Origin: Pseudomonadota bacterium
GTDB lineage: Bacteria > Myxococcota_A > Polyangia > Haliangiales > Haliangiaceae
Direction of reading: 5' to 3'
Assembly (NCBI GenBank): GCA_022360315.1
Contig: JAKSDA010000387.1
Span: forward strand, 1-64,000
Length of the DNA: 64,000 bases
Below, piece by piece: positions 35,489-44,452 of this stretch. The notes beneath the pieces are model-generated. The model saw nothing but the letters and a program-made list of their open reading frames with translations. It ran no database searches and had not been told where the DNA came from. Position 1 is the stretch's first letter. Each line of letters begins with the position of its first letter. The position numbers and the translations under genes are program-made.

Positions 35489-36031
35489 ATGAGTCGCCTT
35501 CCCCAGCAGTTACATCCTCCTGCAGATTCTCAGCTCGCCGAAGTCTATCGCGACATCTGCCATACATTGGCACGAACAACCCCGCCAAACTTGTTCACCG
35601 CGATGTCGGCGCGCCCGGACATTGCCGGGCCGACCTGGAAGCTGATGCATTTACTTCTGGCCAATGGTCAGATTCCAGGCTCGGTAAAGCAGCTCATGGT
35701 CATGGCCATCTCGTCGCAGGCCAATTGTCGATATTGCATGATCAGCCATACCCGTGCCCTCGAAGCCATGGGCATTACAAACCAGGTGATCGAGCAATGC
35801 ACCAGTGATCCTGTGGGGTCTTCGCTTTCCAAATTGCACAGTGCGATCATCTCGTTTGCCAGGAAAGCAGCGCGCGATCCCAACTCGATCACCGACGCAG
35901 ACGTCTCGGCACTGAACGCCCTGGGCCTGGATCGATCTGAAATCATCGAAGTAGCGATCACGGTGGCCTTGACTCGTTTTATCAACACCTGGGCCGATGC
36001 GACCGGTATCGAGGTGGACCCGGCCGGCTGA
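35489..36031 (+). CDS. AhpD-like/carboxymuconolactone decarboxylase family protein 1
   Basis: This 180-residue protein of the AhpD/CMD fold has the redox-active motif CRYCMISH (CxxCxxxH) preceded by VKQLMVMAISSQANC. Such proteins are all-helical oligomers with peroxidase, alkylhydroperoxidase-reductase or decarboxylase activity. ATG at 35489 aligns with the start of the neighbouring paralogue (MSRLPQQL versus MTRFPLHL). An in-frame GTG at 35420 would add 23 unrelated residues. The next gene is clearly a duplicate, 21 bases downstream, so the two are probably co-expressed and may form a hetero-oligomer or act on different peroxides. Confidence 0.83.
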   Translation: MSRLPQQLHPPADSQLAEVYRDICHTLARTTPPNLFTAMSARPDIAGPTWKLMHLLLANGQIPGSVKQLMVMAISSQANCRYCMISHTRALEAMGITNQVIEQCTSDPVGSSLSKLHSAIISFARKAARDPNSITDADVSALNALGLDRSEIIEVAITVALTRFINTWADATGIEVDPAG

Positions 36032-36052
36032 CCCCAAATCAGGACAGAGTCG

Positions 36053-36598
36053 ATGACGCGCTTTCCTCTGCACCTCACCCCTCGAGATCCGCATCTGGCA
36101 AATCTCTACCGGGACATCGTCGACAGCGGGTTTGGCACGGAACAGCCGATCAATTTCTTCACAGCGCTCGGATCTCGGACAGATCTTCTGCAAGCCACCT
36201 GGGCGTTTGTGAAGGCCGTGTTGGTCGACGGACAGTTGCCGGGATCGGTCAAACAGATGATCGCTCTTTGCGTCTCGCGGCAAAACAACTGCAGGTATTG
36301 CTCTGTGGTTCACCGAGGCGCGCTTGAAGCAGCTGGTGTCGATTCCGAGATCATCGAATCCTGTGCCACCGATCCCGAAACCCGGCACATCAAAGAGCCG
36401 CAGCGCAGCATTGTGCAGTTCGCCTTAAAAGCTGCACGCGATCCATCTTCCATTGCCGACGGGGATGTTACTGCCTTGCTCGATAAAGGCTTGACCCACG
36501 GCGAAGTGACCGAGGTCATCGTGATGGCAGGGTTTACCAACTTCATCAATAGCTGGGCGGACATCAGCGGGATCCCGCTCGACGGCGAGGGGGAATAA
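36053..36598 (+). CDS. AhpD-like/carboxymuconolactone decarboxylase family protein 2
   Basis: This 181-residue paralogue of the preceding protein is colinear along its whole length (MTRFPLHLTPRDPHLANLYR; CRYCSVVHRGALEAAG; TNFINSWADISG). It keeps the CxxCxxxH catalytic motif. The pair probably arose by tandem duplication and has diverged to roughly half identity by eye. It lies 24 bases before a GAF-histidine kinase gene on the same strand, so redox or metabolite sensing by that kinase may be functionally linked. Confidence 0.83.
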   Translation: MTRFPLHLTPRDPHLANLYRDIVDSGFGTEQPINFFTALGSRTDLLQATWAFVKAVLVDGQLPGSVKQMIALCVSRQNNCRYCSVVHRGALEAAGVDSEIIESCATDPETRHIKEPQRSIVQFALKAARDPSSIADGDVTALLDKGLTHGEVTEVIVMAGFTNFINSWADISGIPLDGEGE

Positions 36599-36622
36599 CC
36601 ACGTGCGCATACCCATTGGCCC

Positions 36623-38155
36623 ATGACGTCGGTTCCTCATCTAGATATTCTCAGCGTTGGCAGCCTTCATGAGGCGGTACTCGCATTTTCCAGCGAAACC
36701 TCGCTCGCCGGGTTCTGGTCGGCTGTCGCCCTCAATACGCGCTGGGTGCTGCCGGCCGCGCGGGTTTGCATTCTCTGTCGCACATCCGACAATACCTGCG
36801 AGGTGGTCGGGCGGTTTCAGCGAGGCGGCCACACCGACCTGCCGCGCGGCTCATTCCCGGTGGGGGAGGACGCGGTTTCCCGAGCACTCCGCGCCACCCG
36901 TCCGCGCTGGCTCGAGACCCCATGGGTCGACCTGCCAGAAACCGACCAGCTCCGCAGCTGGCTCCGCTCGGGCCAGGCCGCCGCAACAGTCCTGGCGGTT
37001 CCGTTGAGCGGGCCGAGCGGCAGTGCCGGTTCGCTTGTGTTCGAGTTTGTCGACTCCGAGGCTGCCGGCGACAAAGCCCGGCTCGGAGCACTGGCCAGCC
37101 TCTACGCTCGACACGCGGCCTCGGCTCACCTGGTGATCAAATCGATGCTCGCCCTCGAAGAGAAGAACCGCAAACTCGAGCAGATCACCGAGGAACTCGG
37201 TCGCACCTCTCGCCAGGTCCAGGCGCTCAACGAGACCCTGGAGCAGAGAATCGACGAGCGGACCAAAGAGCTGGCCGAAGTACAGCTAGACCTGTTGGAG
37301 ATATCCCGCAGAGCGGGAATGGCAGAAGTCGCCGCGGGCATACTCCACAACGTCGGCAATGTGCTCAACAGCATCAACGTGTCGGCACAGTTGCTGTCGC
37401 GACGAGTCGAGAGCGGCCGGGTTCGCGATGTGCAGAAAGTCGTCGACCTACTCGACGCAAAATCCTCGGATCTGGCGAGCTTTCTCACCTCAGACCCGCG
37501 GGGAGCTCATCTGATTCCGTACCTCAGAGAGCTGGCAAAACGCCTGGTCGCAGAACAGAACGAAAACTTGTCGGACCTGGTACGTCTGCGCCAGCATGTC
37601 GAGCATGTCAATGCGGTCATCGCCGATCAGCAAGCCCACGCCACCACGGTAACCATCATCGAGCAGTGCGAGGCCTCGGAATTGGTCGAAGATGCCCTGG
37701 TCATGTCCGAACTGGATTTCGCCCAGCTTGGAATTGAAGTCATCCGACCCCGCACGCGGCGCCAGCGCCTCGCGGTCGATCGACACAAAGTTCTGCAGAT
37801 TCTGATCAACCTGGTAACCAATGCCAAGCAAGCCCTGCAGCAGAGCAGGGCCAGGCCCAAACAGCTCATCGTCGACTGGCACCACGATACGGATCGCTTC
37901 CTGGAAATCTGCGTGTCCGATAACGGCGTGGGGATCACCCGGGAAGACTGCACCAAGATCTTCACGTATGGCTTCAGCACCAAGAAAGACGGGCACGGCT
38001 TTGGGCTCCATGCCAGCGCTCTTGCCGCCGGGCAGCTGGGTGGCTCGTTGACCTGCCGCAGCGATGGACCCGGGCGAGGGGCCACGTTTGTTCTCAAACT
38101 TCCGATCACAGCACACCGGCCGCGTAGGGTCAAACAAGAGCTTGCCGTCTCGTGA
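36623..38155 (+). CDS. GAF-domain sensor histidine kinase
   Basis: This 510-residue cytoplasmic sensor has an N-terminal GAF-like domain (about residues 10-165; VLPAARVCILCRTSDNTCEV) and a coiled coil (EEKNRKLEQITEELGRTSRQ). A phosphoacceptor region has the HNVGNVLNS H-box near residue 241. The C-terminal HATPase domain carries LVTNAKQAL (N box), VSDNGVGI (G1), FTYGFSTKKDGHGFGLH (F/G2) and GRGATFVLKLP. The H-box type HNxxNxLN is common in myxobacterial orphan kinases. There are no membrane segments. No response regulator is adjacent. The start ATG at 36623 lacks a strong ribosome binding site. A terminator candidate follows. Confidence 0.9.
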   Translation: MTSVPHLDILSVGSLHEAVLAFSSETSLAGFWSAVALNTRWVLPAARVCILCRTSDNTCEVVGRFQRGGHTDLPRGSFPVGEDAVSRALRATRPRWLETPWVDLPETDQLRSWLRSGQAAATVLAVPLSGPSGSAGSLVFEFVDSEAAGDKARLGALASLYARHAASAHLVIKSMLALEEKNRKLEQITEELGRTSRQVQALNETLEQRIDERTKELAEVQLDLLEISRRAGMAEVAAGILHNVGNVLNSINVSAQLLSRRVESGRVRDVQKVVDLLDAKSSDLASFLTSDPRGAHLIPYLRELAKRLVAEQNENLSDLVRLRQHVEHVNAVIADQQAHATTVTIIEQCEASELVEDALVMSELDFAQLGIEVIRPRTRRQRLAVDRHKVLQILINLVTNAKQALQQSRARPKQLIVDWHHDTDRFLEICVSDNGVGITREDCTKIFTYGFSTKKDGHGFGLHASALAAGQLGGSLTCRSDGPGRGATFVLKLPITAHRPRRVKQELAVS

Positions 38156-38517
38156 GCGGTCAGAGCTTGCCCGGCAAGCCACGACGTCGCGGCGATGCGC
38201 GAGGAATCCCCCGCGACCACAGCGATCCCCGCGAGCACCGAATCGGTCCCCTCTACAGGGGATCCCCGGGCTTCGCGGGCCTTTTTTGAGGTTGGAATGT
38301 CCCGACATCTCTCATTTCACGAGCTCAGCTGCTCCGGCAATCCTCGGATCAGTACTTTTCGTATCACGGCTTTTGAGCCACTAAGTCTCTCATGCAGTCG
38401 CGATTGACTTGCACAGGTATCGAGTTGGGCTGCAAACTTATTATTGCGAAGGCTGGCGAGTTTCTGGCCCTTTTTGCCGTTCGGCAGCGCTCCGCTTGGC
38501 GATGAAGTAGCAGTTTG
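38156..38517. other. Intergenic region with terminator, between histidine kinase and giant kinase genes
   Basis: About 360 bases. A terminator-like hairpin plus T run lies at 38265-38287. The remainder presumably holds the promoter of the 38518 gene; TTGACT at 38404-38409 is a plausible -35 element but no good -10 follows at the right distance. Confidence 0.5.
38265..38287 (+). terminator. Rho-independent terminator candidate after the histidine kinase gene
   Basis: A GC-rich hairpin, CCCG-GGCTTCG-CGGG (38265-38279), is followed within two bases by six T residues (38282-38287). The stem is only four pairs. A neighbouring CCCCT/AGGGG stem upstream may add to the structure. Confidence 0.5.
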
Positions 38518-41500
38518 ATGCGGACGATCTTCTTACCGGAATTTCGCGGAACCGATCGATACGAGATCCGCAGCTGCCTGGGTAGGGGGGGCATGGGAGT
38601 CGTCTATGAGGCGTACGATCGCAAACGCAACGCTCTGATCGCGCTCAAGACCCTGGCTTATGTCGATCCGCACAGCATTTTTCGCTTCAAGCAAGAGTTC
38701 CGCAGCCTGCAGGGGTTGCGCCACCCCAATCTGGTCCGGCTCGGCGAGCTCAGTGTAGACGGTGACTGCTGGTTTTTCACCATGGAGTTGGTCGATGGCC
38801 TGGATCTGCTGAGCTATCTCGAGCGCGAGGGCGACCTCGACCATACTGCCATCATACAACCCGAGTCCGCGCCCTACGATGACACCATGCCCGACCCCGC
38901 GTCAATGGCGGACCTCGGGCCAGAGGTCCCCGCTGCTCCCGGCAGGGCCGCGGCGTCTGTGCAGGTCGATACGGTGCGCTCGATCTTTGCCCAGCTCACC
39001 CGCGGCTTGCGGGCGCTGCACCGGGCCGGCAAGGTGCATTGCGACGTCAAGCCTTCGAACATTCTGGTCACTCCAGACCAGCGCGTGGTACTGCTCGACT
39101 TCGGGTTGATTCTGGACGTCTCACCTCAGCAGCAGCAGCCAGCCGAGCTGGCCCGGCCGGGCCGGTCGCTGCCGATGGGAACGCCGGCCTACGCCGCACC
39201 CGAGCTGGGTACAACCCGAGTCGGACCGGCGGCCGACTGGTACAGCACCGGCGTGGTTCTCTACGAAGTGCTCACCGGCAGGCTGCCATTCTCCGGCAAG
39301 CCGCGCGATCTGTGGCGCCACAAACAACTGCAAGTCCCGCGCCACCCGTGGTCGCTGGCCCCGAACTGTCCCAAAGACCTGGCCGATCTGTGCTTCGAAA
39401 TGCTTCGCAGTGACCCCGCGGACCGGCCGTCTGGTCAGGACATCGCGCTCCGCCTCGAAACCGCCGAGAGGGATGTGCAACCGCCCGCCCGTCCTGCGCA
39501 ACCCGCAGTTGCGACGCCGCCGTTTGTCGGCCGCGAGGCCGAACTCGCCCAGCTGCGCGACGCGTACCGGGCGACAGCACGCGGCGAGCAGGCCATCTGT
39601 GTGCGAGTACGCGGTGAATCCGGGGTTGGCAAGTCCGCCTTGATCAGCCATTTCGTCACCCAGTTGCGCCAAACGGAGGACCCCACCGTGCTTTGCGGGC
39701 GCTGCTACGAGCGCGAATCCGTGCCGTACAAGGCATTGGACGGCGTCATCGATGCGCTGTCCCAGCACTGGCACCAGCTTGCCGCAGATGAGGCGGTCGC
39801 TCTCGTCCCACGCGATGCCGCTGTACTCGCACGTGTATTTCCCGTCCTGGGCAGCATCGAGGCGATCGCAGAGGAGGCCAATCTCGAGGTGCAGCTCGAG
39901 GATTCTCAGCTGGTCAGACAACGGACGATCGCCGCGCTGCGCCACCTATTTCAGTTACTCACCGAGCGACGTCCTCTCATCATCGTCATCGACGACCTGC
40001 AATGGACAGACGCCAGCAGCATGGCGCTGCTGGCCGAAATTTTGCGCCCCCCCGAACCGCCGCCGCTCTTGCTCTTGACCTCGTTGCGAGACCATTCCAC
40101 GGCTGCCCGGCCCAGCCAGCTCGGTTTGCCGGACGATACGCTAGATATCATTCTCGGCCCCCTGGCCGCGAGGCCGGCCCGCGCCCTGGCCGAGTGGCTG
40201 CTCGCTCGTTTGCCAGCGCGGGTGTCGGCGTCGGCGTCGATCGACGCGCTTCGCATTGTCGAGGAGACGCGCGGTCATCCTCTGTATATTCAGGAACTGG
40301 TGCGCCACGCCGGCTTGCGCGACGACATCGATTTCGACGGATCGCCGCTCGACGCGGCGATCTGGTCCAGGATATCGAATCTCGATTCAGCTGCGCGTAT
40401 CGTCCTCACCCTGGTCTGCCTGGCCGAAGCGCCGGTTCCGGAGCATGTCATCGCTCGCTCGGCTGGACCTTCTGGTCACCTGCCGTCCGAGACGTTGCAG
40501 CAGTCCCTGTCGCTACTGCGCACCGAGCAGCTGGTGCGCAGTTCGTGGCACAATGCCGAGGCGCATATCGAGCCCTTTCACGATCACGTGCGGCGCGCGG
40601 TCATGGCCAATCTATCCGGCGAGGAGTTCAGTACTCTGAGTACTCGGTTCACCGCAGCTCTCGGTTCAGCGGCACAGCCGTCGCAGAGCGTTCAACACCA
40701 GTCCGGCTCGTTTGGCCCGGTGCACCTGGTCAGGCTGGAGGATATGCTGTGGCAACGCATCGTCCGGCTCTCGGGTGCGCCGCGAACCCTGATCGAGCTC
40801 ATTGCAATCGCCGGCGAACCGCTCCCCCTGCGGTTGCTGGGGCGTGCCGCTGCAATCTCCGATGCGGCCCGCGATCGCGCCTCGGACGTGCTTTCGTTCG
40901 AGGGCCTGGCCCAGCGAGTTTCTCGCCCAGATGAGCAGGTCTGGATCGACGCGCATCACGACAAGGTCCGCGAAGCCATCCTCGAACACATACCGCACGA
41001 GCGCGCGCGAGCGCTGCACGGACAGCTGGCGCTTGCCCTCAAGGAGTGGGATGAGGCGACTCCCCTGCTGCTGGCGACCCACTGGTTGGCGGCGGGCGAA
41101 CACCGGCGAGCCGCGGGGTATTTCGTGGCCGCAGCCCGCATTGCCGCCGATCAGCTCGACGTCGATCGAGCCGGCGAGTTGTATCGACAGGCACTCGCTC
41201 AGCTGGCCGACGTGCCCGACGACGAGCGGATGGATGCCCTGCGGGCTCGGGCCTGGATCGGCCTGGCCGAGGGGATGCGCATTGCCGAGCGCCCTGGCCA
41301 GGCCATGCCGTACCTCGACAGAGCAGAAGAACTGGCGACGCGCCATGGCATGACCAAACAGCTGGCCCACATACACTATTTGCGCGGCAACCTGCTGTTG
41401 CCGACCGGCGAGTTCGAGGCCTGCCTGCAGCAGCACGAAAAGGCACTACAATTTGCCCAACAAGCCGGCTCGCTCGAGTTTCAGGCCCGCGCGCTGAGCG

Positions 41501-42408
41501 GTCTGGGCGACGCCCATACCCTGTGCGGTCGCATGATCTCGGCGCATCGGTACTTTGACGACTGCGTGGCGATGTGTATACAACACGGCTTTGCCAGTAT
41601 CGAGGTAACGAATATGGCGATGCGCGGCTGGGCCCTTTATTATCAAAACCAGCTCAGTGCTGCACTGCGAGATTGTGCATTTGGCGCCAGCCTCGCGGCC
41701 GACATCGGCTACAAGCGGGCCGAGATCGTCGCGCGCATGTGGCTCGGCATGATTCTCAAAGACATGGCTCGTCTTGACCAGTCTGTGTCCGAGCTCGAGT
41801 CGGCGATCGAGATGACGCGCGAGGTGGGCATACAGAGCTTCGAAGTGATATCGCTCGCCATGCTCAGCAAGACCCTGGTCGCCATGGGCCAGCCGGGCGA
41901 CGCCGAATCGGCCGCCATGGACGCTGTGTCCATCTTTCGCCGGAGTGGGGTATTCACCGGCCCCACGGCGTTTGGAGCCCTTGCGGTCGCAGCCACCTCG
42001 GCCGAGACACGGCGCGGAGCGCTCGGCGAAGGCGAGAAACTGCTCGACACCAAGCTGCCGAGCAACAACCGTATGTTCTTTTATCGCGACGCAATGGAAG
42101 CAGCCCTGGCTGCTCGCGATGCCGAGAGCGTTTATCGCTATGCCCGGGCGCTCGAGACATTCACCGTTGCCGAGCCAACGCCGTGGAGCGATTTCTTCAT
42201 CGCGCGCGGACGCGCCCTGGCAGATCATCTGAGCGGCCGGCGCGATGAGGCAACCGAGGCCAGGCTGGGCAGCTTGTGTATCACGGCCGGCCAGATCGGC
42301 CACGTCGTTGCCCGCCGAGCTCTCGACCAGGCCCTGCAAGAGCACCGCGAACCGCAACTGCGGCCCGAGCTATTGCCCAGCAGTCATCATATCGATGACC
42401 GCACTTGA
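38518..42408 (+). CDS. Ser/Thr kinase-AAA ATPase-TPR fusion regulator
   Basis: This 1296-residue protein begins with a kinase domain (about residues 12-305): GRGGMGVVYE, ALKTL, the catalytic loop HCDVKPSN and DFGLI. The arginine of the usual HRD is cysteine here, so it is a non-RD kinase. A MalT/AAA_16-type ATPase follows, entered through PPFVGREAELAQLRDAY, with Walker A GESGVGKSA near 366 and Walker B LIIVIDDLQWTD near 487. From about residue 850 to the end it is alpha-helical with TPR-like repeats (ALSGLGDAHTLCGRMISAHR; AAAMDAVSIF). ATG at 38518 is used, as the TTG three bases earlier is less likely. Proteins of this design are presumed ligand-responsive kinases. The trigger and target are unknown. 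Confidence 0.9.
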   Translation: MRTIFLPEFRGTDRYEIRSCLGRGGMGVVYEAYDRKRNALIALKTLAYVDPHSIFRFKQEFRSLQGLRHPNLVRLGELSVDGDCWFFTMELVDGLDLLSYLEREGDLDHTAIIQPESAPYDDTMPDPASMADLGPEVPAAPGRAAASVQVDTVRSIFAQLTRGLRALHRAGKVHCDVKPSNILVTPDQRVVLLDFGLILDVSPQQQQPAELARPGRSLPMGTPAYAAPELGTTRVGPAADWYSTGVVLYEVLTGRLPFSGKPRDLWRHKQLQVPRHPWSLAPNCPKDLADLCFEMLRSDPADRPSGQDIALRLETAERDVQPPARPAQPAVATPPFVGREAELAQLRDAYRATARGEQAICVRVRGESGVGKSALISHFVTQLRQTEDPTVLCGRCYERESVPYKALDGVIDALSQHWHQLAADEAVALVPRDAAVLARVFPVLGSIEAIAEEANLEVQLEDSQLVRQRTIAALRHLFQLLTERRPLIIVIDDLQWTDASSMALLAEILRPPEPPPLLLLTSLRDHSTAARPSQLGLPDDTLDIILGPLAARPARALAEWLLARLPARVSASASIDALRIVEETRGHPLYIQELVRHAGLRDDIDFDGSPLDAAIWSRISNLDSAARIVLTLVCLAEAPVPEHVIARSAGPSGHLPSETLQQSLSLLRTEQLVRSSWHNAEAHIEPFHDHVRRAVMANLSGEEFSTLSTRFTAALGSAAQPSQSVQHQSGSFGPVHLVRLEDMLWQRIVRLSGAPRTLIELIAIAGEPLPLRLLGRAAAISDAARDRASDVLSFEGLAQRVSRPDEQVWIDAHHDKVREAILEHIPHERARALHGQLALALKEWDEATPLLLATHWLAAGEHRRAAGYFVAAARIAADQLDVDRAGELYRQALAQLADVPDDERMDALRARAWIGLAEGMRIAERPGQAMPYLDRAEELATRHGMTKQLAHIHYLRGNLLLPTGEFEACLQQHEKALQFAQQAGSLEFQARALSGLGDAHTLCGRMISAHRYFDDCVAMCIQHGFASIEVTNMAMRGWALYYQNQLSAALRDCAFGASLAADIGYKRAEIVARMWLGMILKDMARLDQSVSELESAIEMTREVGIQSFEVISLAMLSKTLVAMGQPGDAESAAMDAVSIFRRSGVFTGPTAFGALAVAATSAETRRGALGEGEKLLDTKLPSNNRMFFYRDAMEAALAARDAESVYRYARALETFTVAEPTPWSDFFIARGRALADHLSGRRDEATEARLGSLCITAGQIGHVVARRALDQALQEHREPQLRPELLPSSHHIDDRT

Positions 42409-42438
42409 TGTGGCTGAGCGGCAATGCGTTTCTCTTTA

Positions 42439-42598
42439 GAGCCGGTCCAAAAACCTCGGACCGAGCCAGAGCGACGAGGCGTGCCGCCAGTGGGTGGGCG
42501 AGGAGTGGAGAATACTTGGGTGTATTTGACCGACGAGCAAGCCCGCTGGCGGTGATGGATCGCCGCTCTGGCGACGCGGAGAGTTTTTGGACCGGCTC
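42439..42598. mobile_element. 160-bp MITE-like element with 16-bp terminal inverted repeats and TTA target duplication
   Basis: GAGCCGGTCCAAAAAC (42439-42454) is exactly complementary to 42583-42598. TTA flanks both ends (42436-42438 and 42599-42601), giving a clean 3-bp target duplication. The interior includes ACTTGGGTGTATTTGACCGA followed by CGAGCAA, related to the elements at 20194 and 3761. There is no coding capacity. The right-hand TTA is the complement of the TAA stop codon of the sigma-like gene, so the element abuts that gene exactly without changing its protein. Confidence 0.8.
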
Positions 42599-43129
42599 TT
42601 AGATCAACCGGTCCATCTCTTGAGATAAGTATTCGATGCCGCGGTGTAATCGCTGTTGCATGGTATTTCGATTACAGCCCACCCACTCTGCCGCCTCGGC
42701 CGTGCTGAGGCCAGCAAGGGCGCACAGCACCAGCGCCTGACCGCTCGCCGAATTCCGGCGGGCGACGTTTAATATGGCCTCGTTGAGCTTTTGAAGCTGC
42801 CCTTTGAGCTCCCCCGCGTCCACTGGTGATGTTCCACCGCATGGCGGCGGCCGAGTCCGATCAGGACTTTCGGCGAGCCTGGCCAGGTATTCGACCGGGC
42901 GCCGCCACTTCAGCTGCTTGCGCAGCAAGTCGAAGGCCCGGTTGCGCACCGTGACAACGCACGTATCTGACCTGGTATCGAGCGCCTCGAGCGATGACCG
43001 TTCGCCCACGAGAGACCCGATCTGTTCTCGGATCTCATCGATTGAACCCGGCATACCCCGTCGCTGGATGACCTGCGCAAAGTACGCGATCGCGCGCTCG
43101 AGATCGTTGTCGAACATGTTCTTGGTCAT
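42599..43129 (-). CDS. ECF/sigma-70-like RNA polymerase sigma factor
   Basis: This 176-residue protein has a region-2-like part with VVTVRNRAFDLLRKQLKWRR (region 2.3/2.4 character). The region 4 helix-turn-helix is ALVLCALAGLSTAEAAEWVG followed by CNRNTMQQRLHRGIEYL. The length fits ECF sigma factors, although region 2.1 is hard to recognise, so it may be a divergent sigma or sigma-like regulator. It is preceded five bases upstream by the stop of the 43135-44061 gene, with the ribosome binding site (AAAGG) in that junction, so both are translated from one transcript. Its stop codon lies at the border of a MITE-like element. Confidence 0.75.
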   Translation of the reverse strand: MTKNMFDNDLERAIAYFAQVIQRRGMPGSIDEIREQIGSLVGERSSLEALDTRSDTCVVTVRNRAFDLLRKQLKWRRPVEYLARLAESPDRTRPPPCGGTSPVDAGELKGQLQKLNEAILNVARRNSASGQALVLCALAGLSTAEAAEWVGCNRNTMQQRLHRGIEYLSQEMDRLI

Positions 43130-43134
43130 ACCTT

Positions 43135-44061
43135 TTATCCCCCTCGGACCACAACGCCCACCGCTTCATCTGCCATCGACACCCACACACCTTCCTCGAC
43201 CATCAATGACCATGGGCTCGTCGAGGCCACCTGGTGTTGTGTCCCGATCGAGGTGGCCCAGCTGGAATCGCGCATTTCTTGGCGCCGATCGGCCATGGTC
43301 GAGTCGCTCGAGTCAAGGGCGAGTACAACGGGCAAAAAACCCAGCTCACCACCTTTCTCTCCCTCGGAGCGGGACAGAAAGTGTCTACATAAAACCCTCT
43401 CGTCGCTCGAAAACCTCTCGGCAATGACGTGGAATGCTTCTTCCAGCATCGCTTCTTTGCGAAGCTGGGCGAATGCGATGTGCAGATTGGTCCAGAGTCC
43501 CCTACCGGTGGCGAGCGGCATCGCCATACCGACGCCGCGCATGCCGATGACCAGGGCTTGCAGTGGCAAATCCTGGACGATTTTCAGAGCGCACAGATTC
43601 TCCACTGCGATCAGGCGCTCGCCCGCGGTTGCGGCACAGGCGCTGGCTCCCTCGAGCAACATCTCCGCACTTTGCAGATTCCCTCGACCCAGCTCGATGA
43701 GTCCGCGCCAGTTCAAACCGCTGAATGTGCTGATTGCGCCAGATAGCTCGAGATCGGTAAGAACCCCTTCGGCTTCGCCCAGACGATCCTCTTCGTAGAG
43801 GATCTGCAGCAATTGATGATGTGTATCATCGCCCACAGTGTAGATCGCGGGAGTGAATACCCTGTCTCTCTCCGAACGAATAGCCGGCTGCCCGGCCGCT
43901 CCACTCTGTATGAACTCCGCCTCGCGTTCTTTGCCGGGACCGCCAGCGATCGGCCAGCTCGGTTCTTTGCTCCTCTCGTCTCTGTGCGCCATCCGGTCGC
44001 CGTCCTCTCTGTCTCGCGTACGAGCATCGCGTCGGTTGTGACTAAAAACTTCGATCCTCAT
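43135..44061 (-). CDS. Hypothetical protein with helical repeat (TPR-like) segment
   Basis: The 308-residue protein is not assigned to a family. The first 60 residues are charged (MRIEVFSHNRRDARTRDRED). Residues about 80-220 form amphipathic helices with TPR-like spacing, including LLQILYEEDRLGEAEGVLTD, GLIELGRGNLQSAEMLLEGA and IAFAQLRKEAMLEEAFHVIA. The tail is mixed. AGAAGG lies close before the ATG. It is directly upstream of, and coupled to, the sigma-like gene, so it could be a cytoplasmic partner or anti-sigma-type regulator, but nothing in the sequence proves this. Confidence 0.65.
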   Translation of the reverse strand: MRIEVFSHNRRDARTRDREDGDRMAHRDERSKEPSWPIAGGPGKEREAEFIQSGAAGQPAIRSERDRVFTPAIYTVGDDTHHQLLQILYEEDRLGEAEGVLTDLELSGAISTFSGLNWRGLIELGRGNLQSAEMLLEGASACAATAGERLIAVENLCALKIVQDLPLQALVIGMRGVGMAMPLATGRGLWTNLHIAFAQLRKEAMLEEAFHVIAERFSSDERVLCRHFLSRSEGEKGGELGFLPVVLALDSSDSTMADRRQEMRDSSWATSIGTQHQVASTSPWSLMVEEGVWVSMADEAVGVVVRGG

Positions 44062-44073
44062 GACATACCTTCT

Positions 44074-44367
44074 TCATGAACAGCACATCGAGTCACCGCG
44101 ATCACCCAGCCGATCGAAACATCGGGCGGCCAGCCGCTGCGCTCCGCAAGGAGTCGGCTTCGAATTGCTTGCCGGGAACTCCGGCTGCCACACGACTTCG
44201 TTATATAGTTCGATCACGTGATCGTGAGGGTGCCCATGATTGTTACAAGCTGCCGCCAAAACGGCCGACAAAACCGCCTCTAATCGATACCGTGACCGAG
44301 GAAAGGCCGCCATTGCTTGAGTTTCGGCTACCAGAGAACCTACTGAAGGCCCATACTCACCGCACAA
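44074..44367 (-). CDS. Possible small hypothetical protein heading the sigma operon
   Basis: This is a 97-residue frame starting at TTG 44367; an internal ATG gives a shorter form starting MAAFPRSRYRLEAVLSAVLA. It has one predicted helix and a histidine-containing stretch (NNHGHPHDHVIELYNEVVW). It ends 12 bases before the 43135-44061 gene starts and may be co-transcribed. There is no convincing ribosome binding site and no family match, so it may not be a real gene. Confidence 0.3.
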   Translation of the reverse strand: MCGEYGPSVGSLVAETQAMAAFPRSRYRLEAVLSAVLAAACNNHGHPHDHVIELYNEVVWQPEFPASNSKPTPCGAQRLAARCFDRLGDRGDSMCCS

Positions 44368-44452
44368 TCTCGTCCGTGGCCCGGAGCACGCCGAGGCATA
44401 CTCGTCAAAATAGATCGACAGGATGCGCTACCCAAAACGAGATCGCAGTGCA

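Noticed and set aside
44368..44452. TPP riboswitch before thiD
   Set aside because: The short upstream region lacks the CTGAGA and ACCTGA core motifs.
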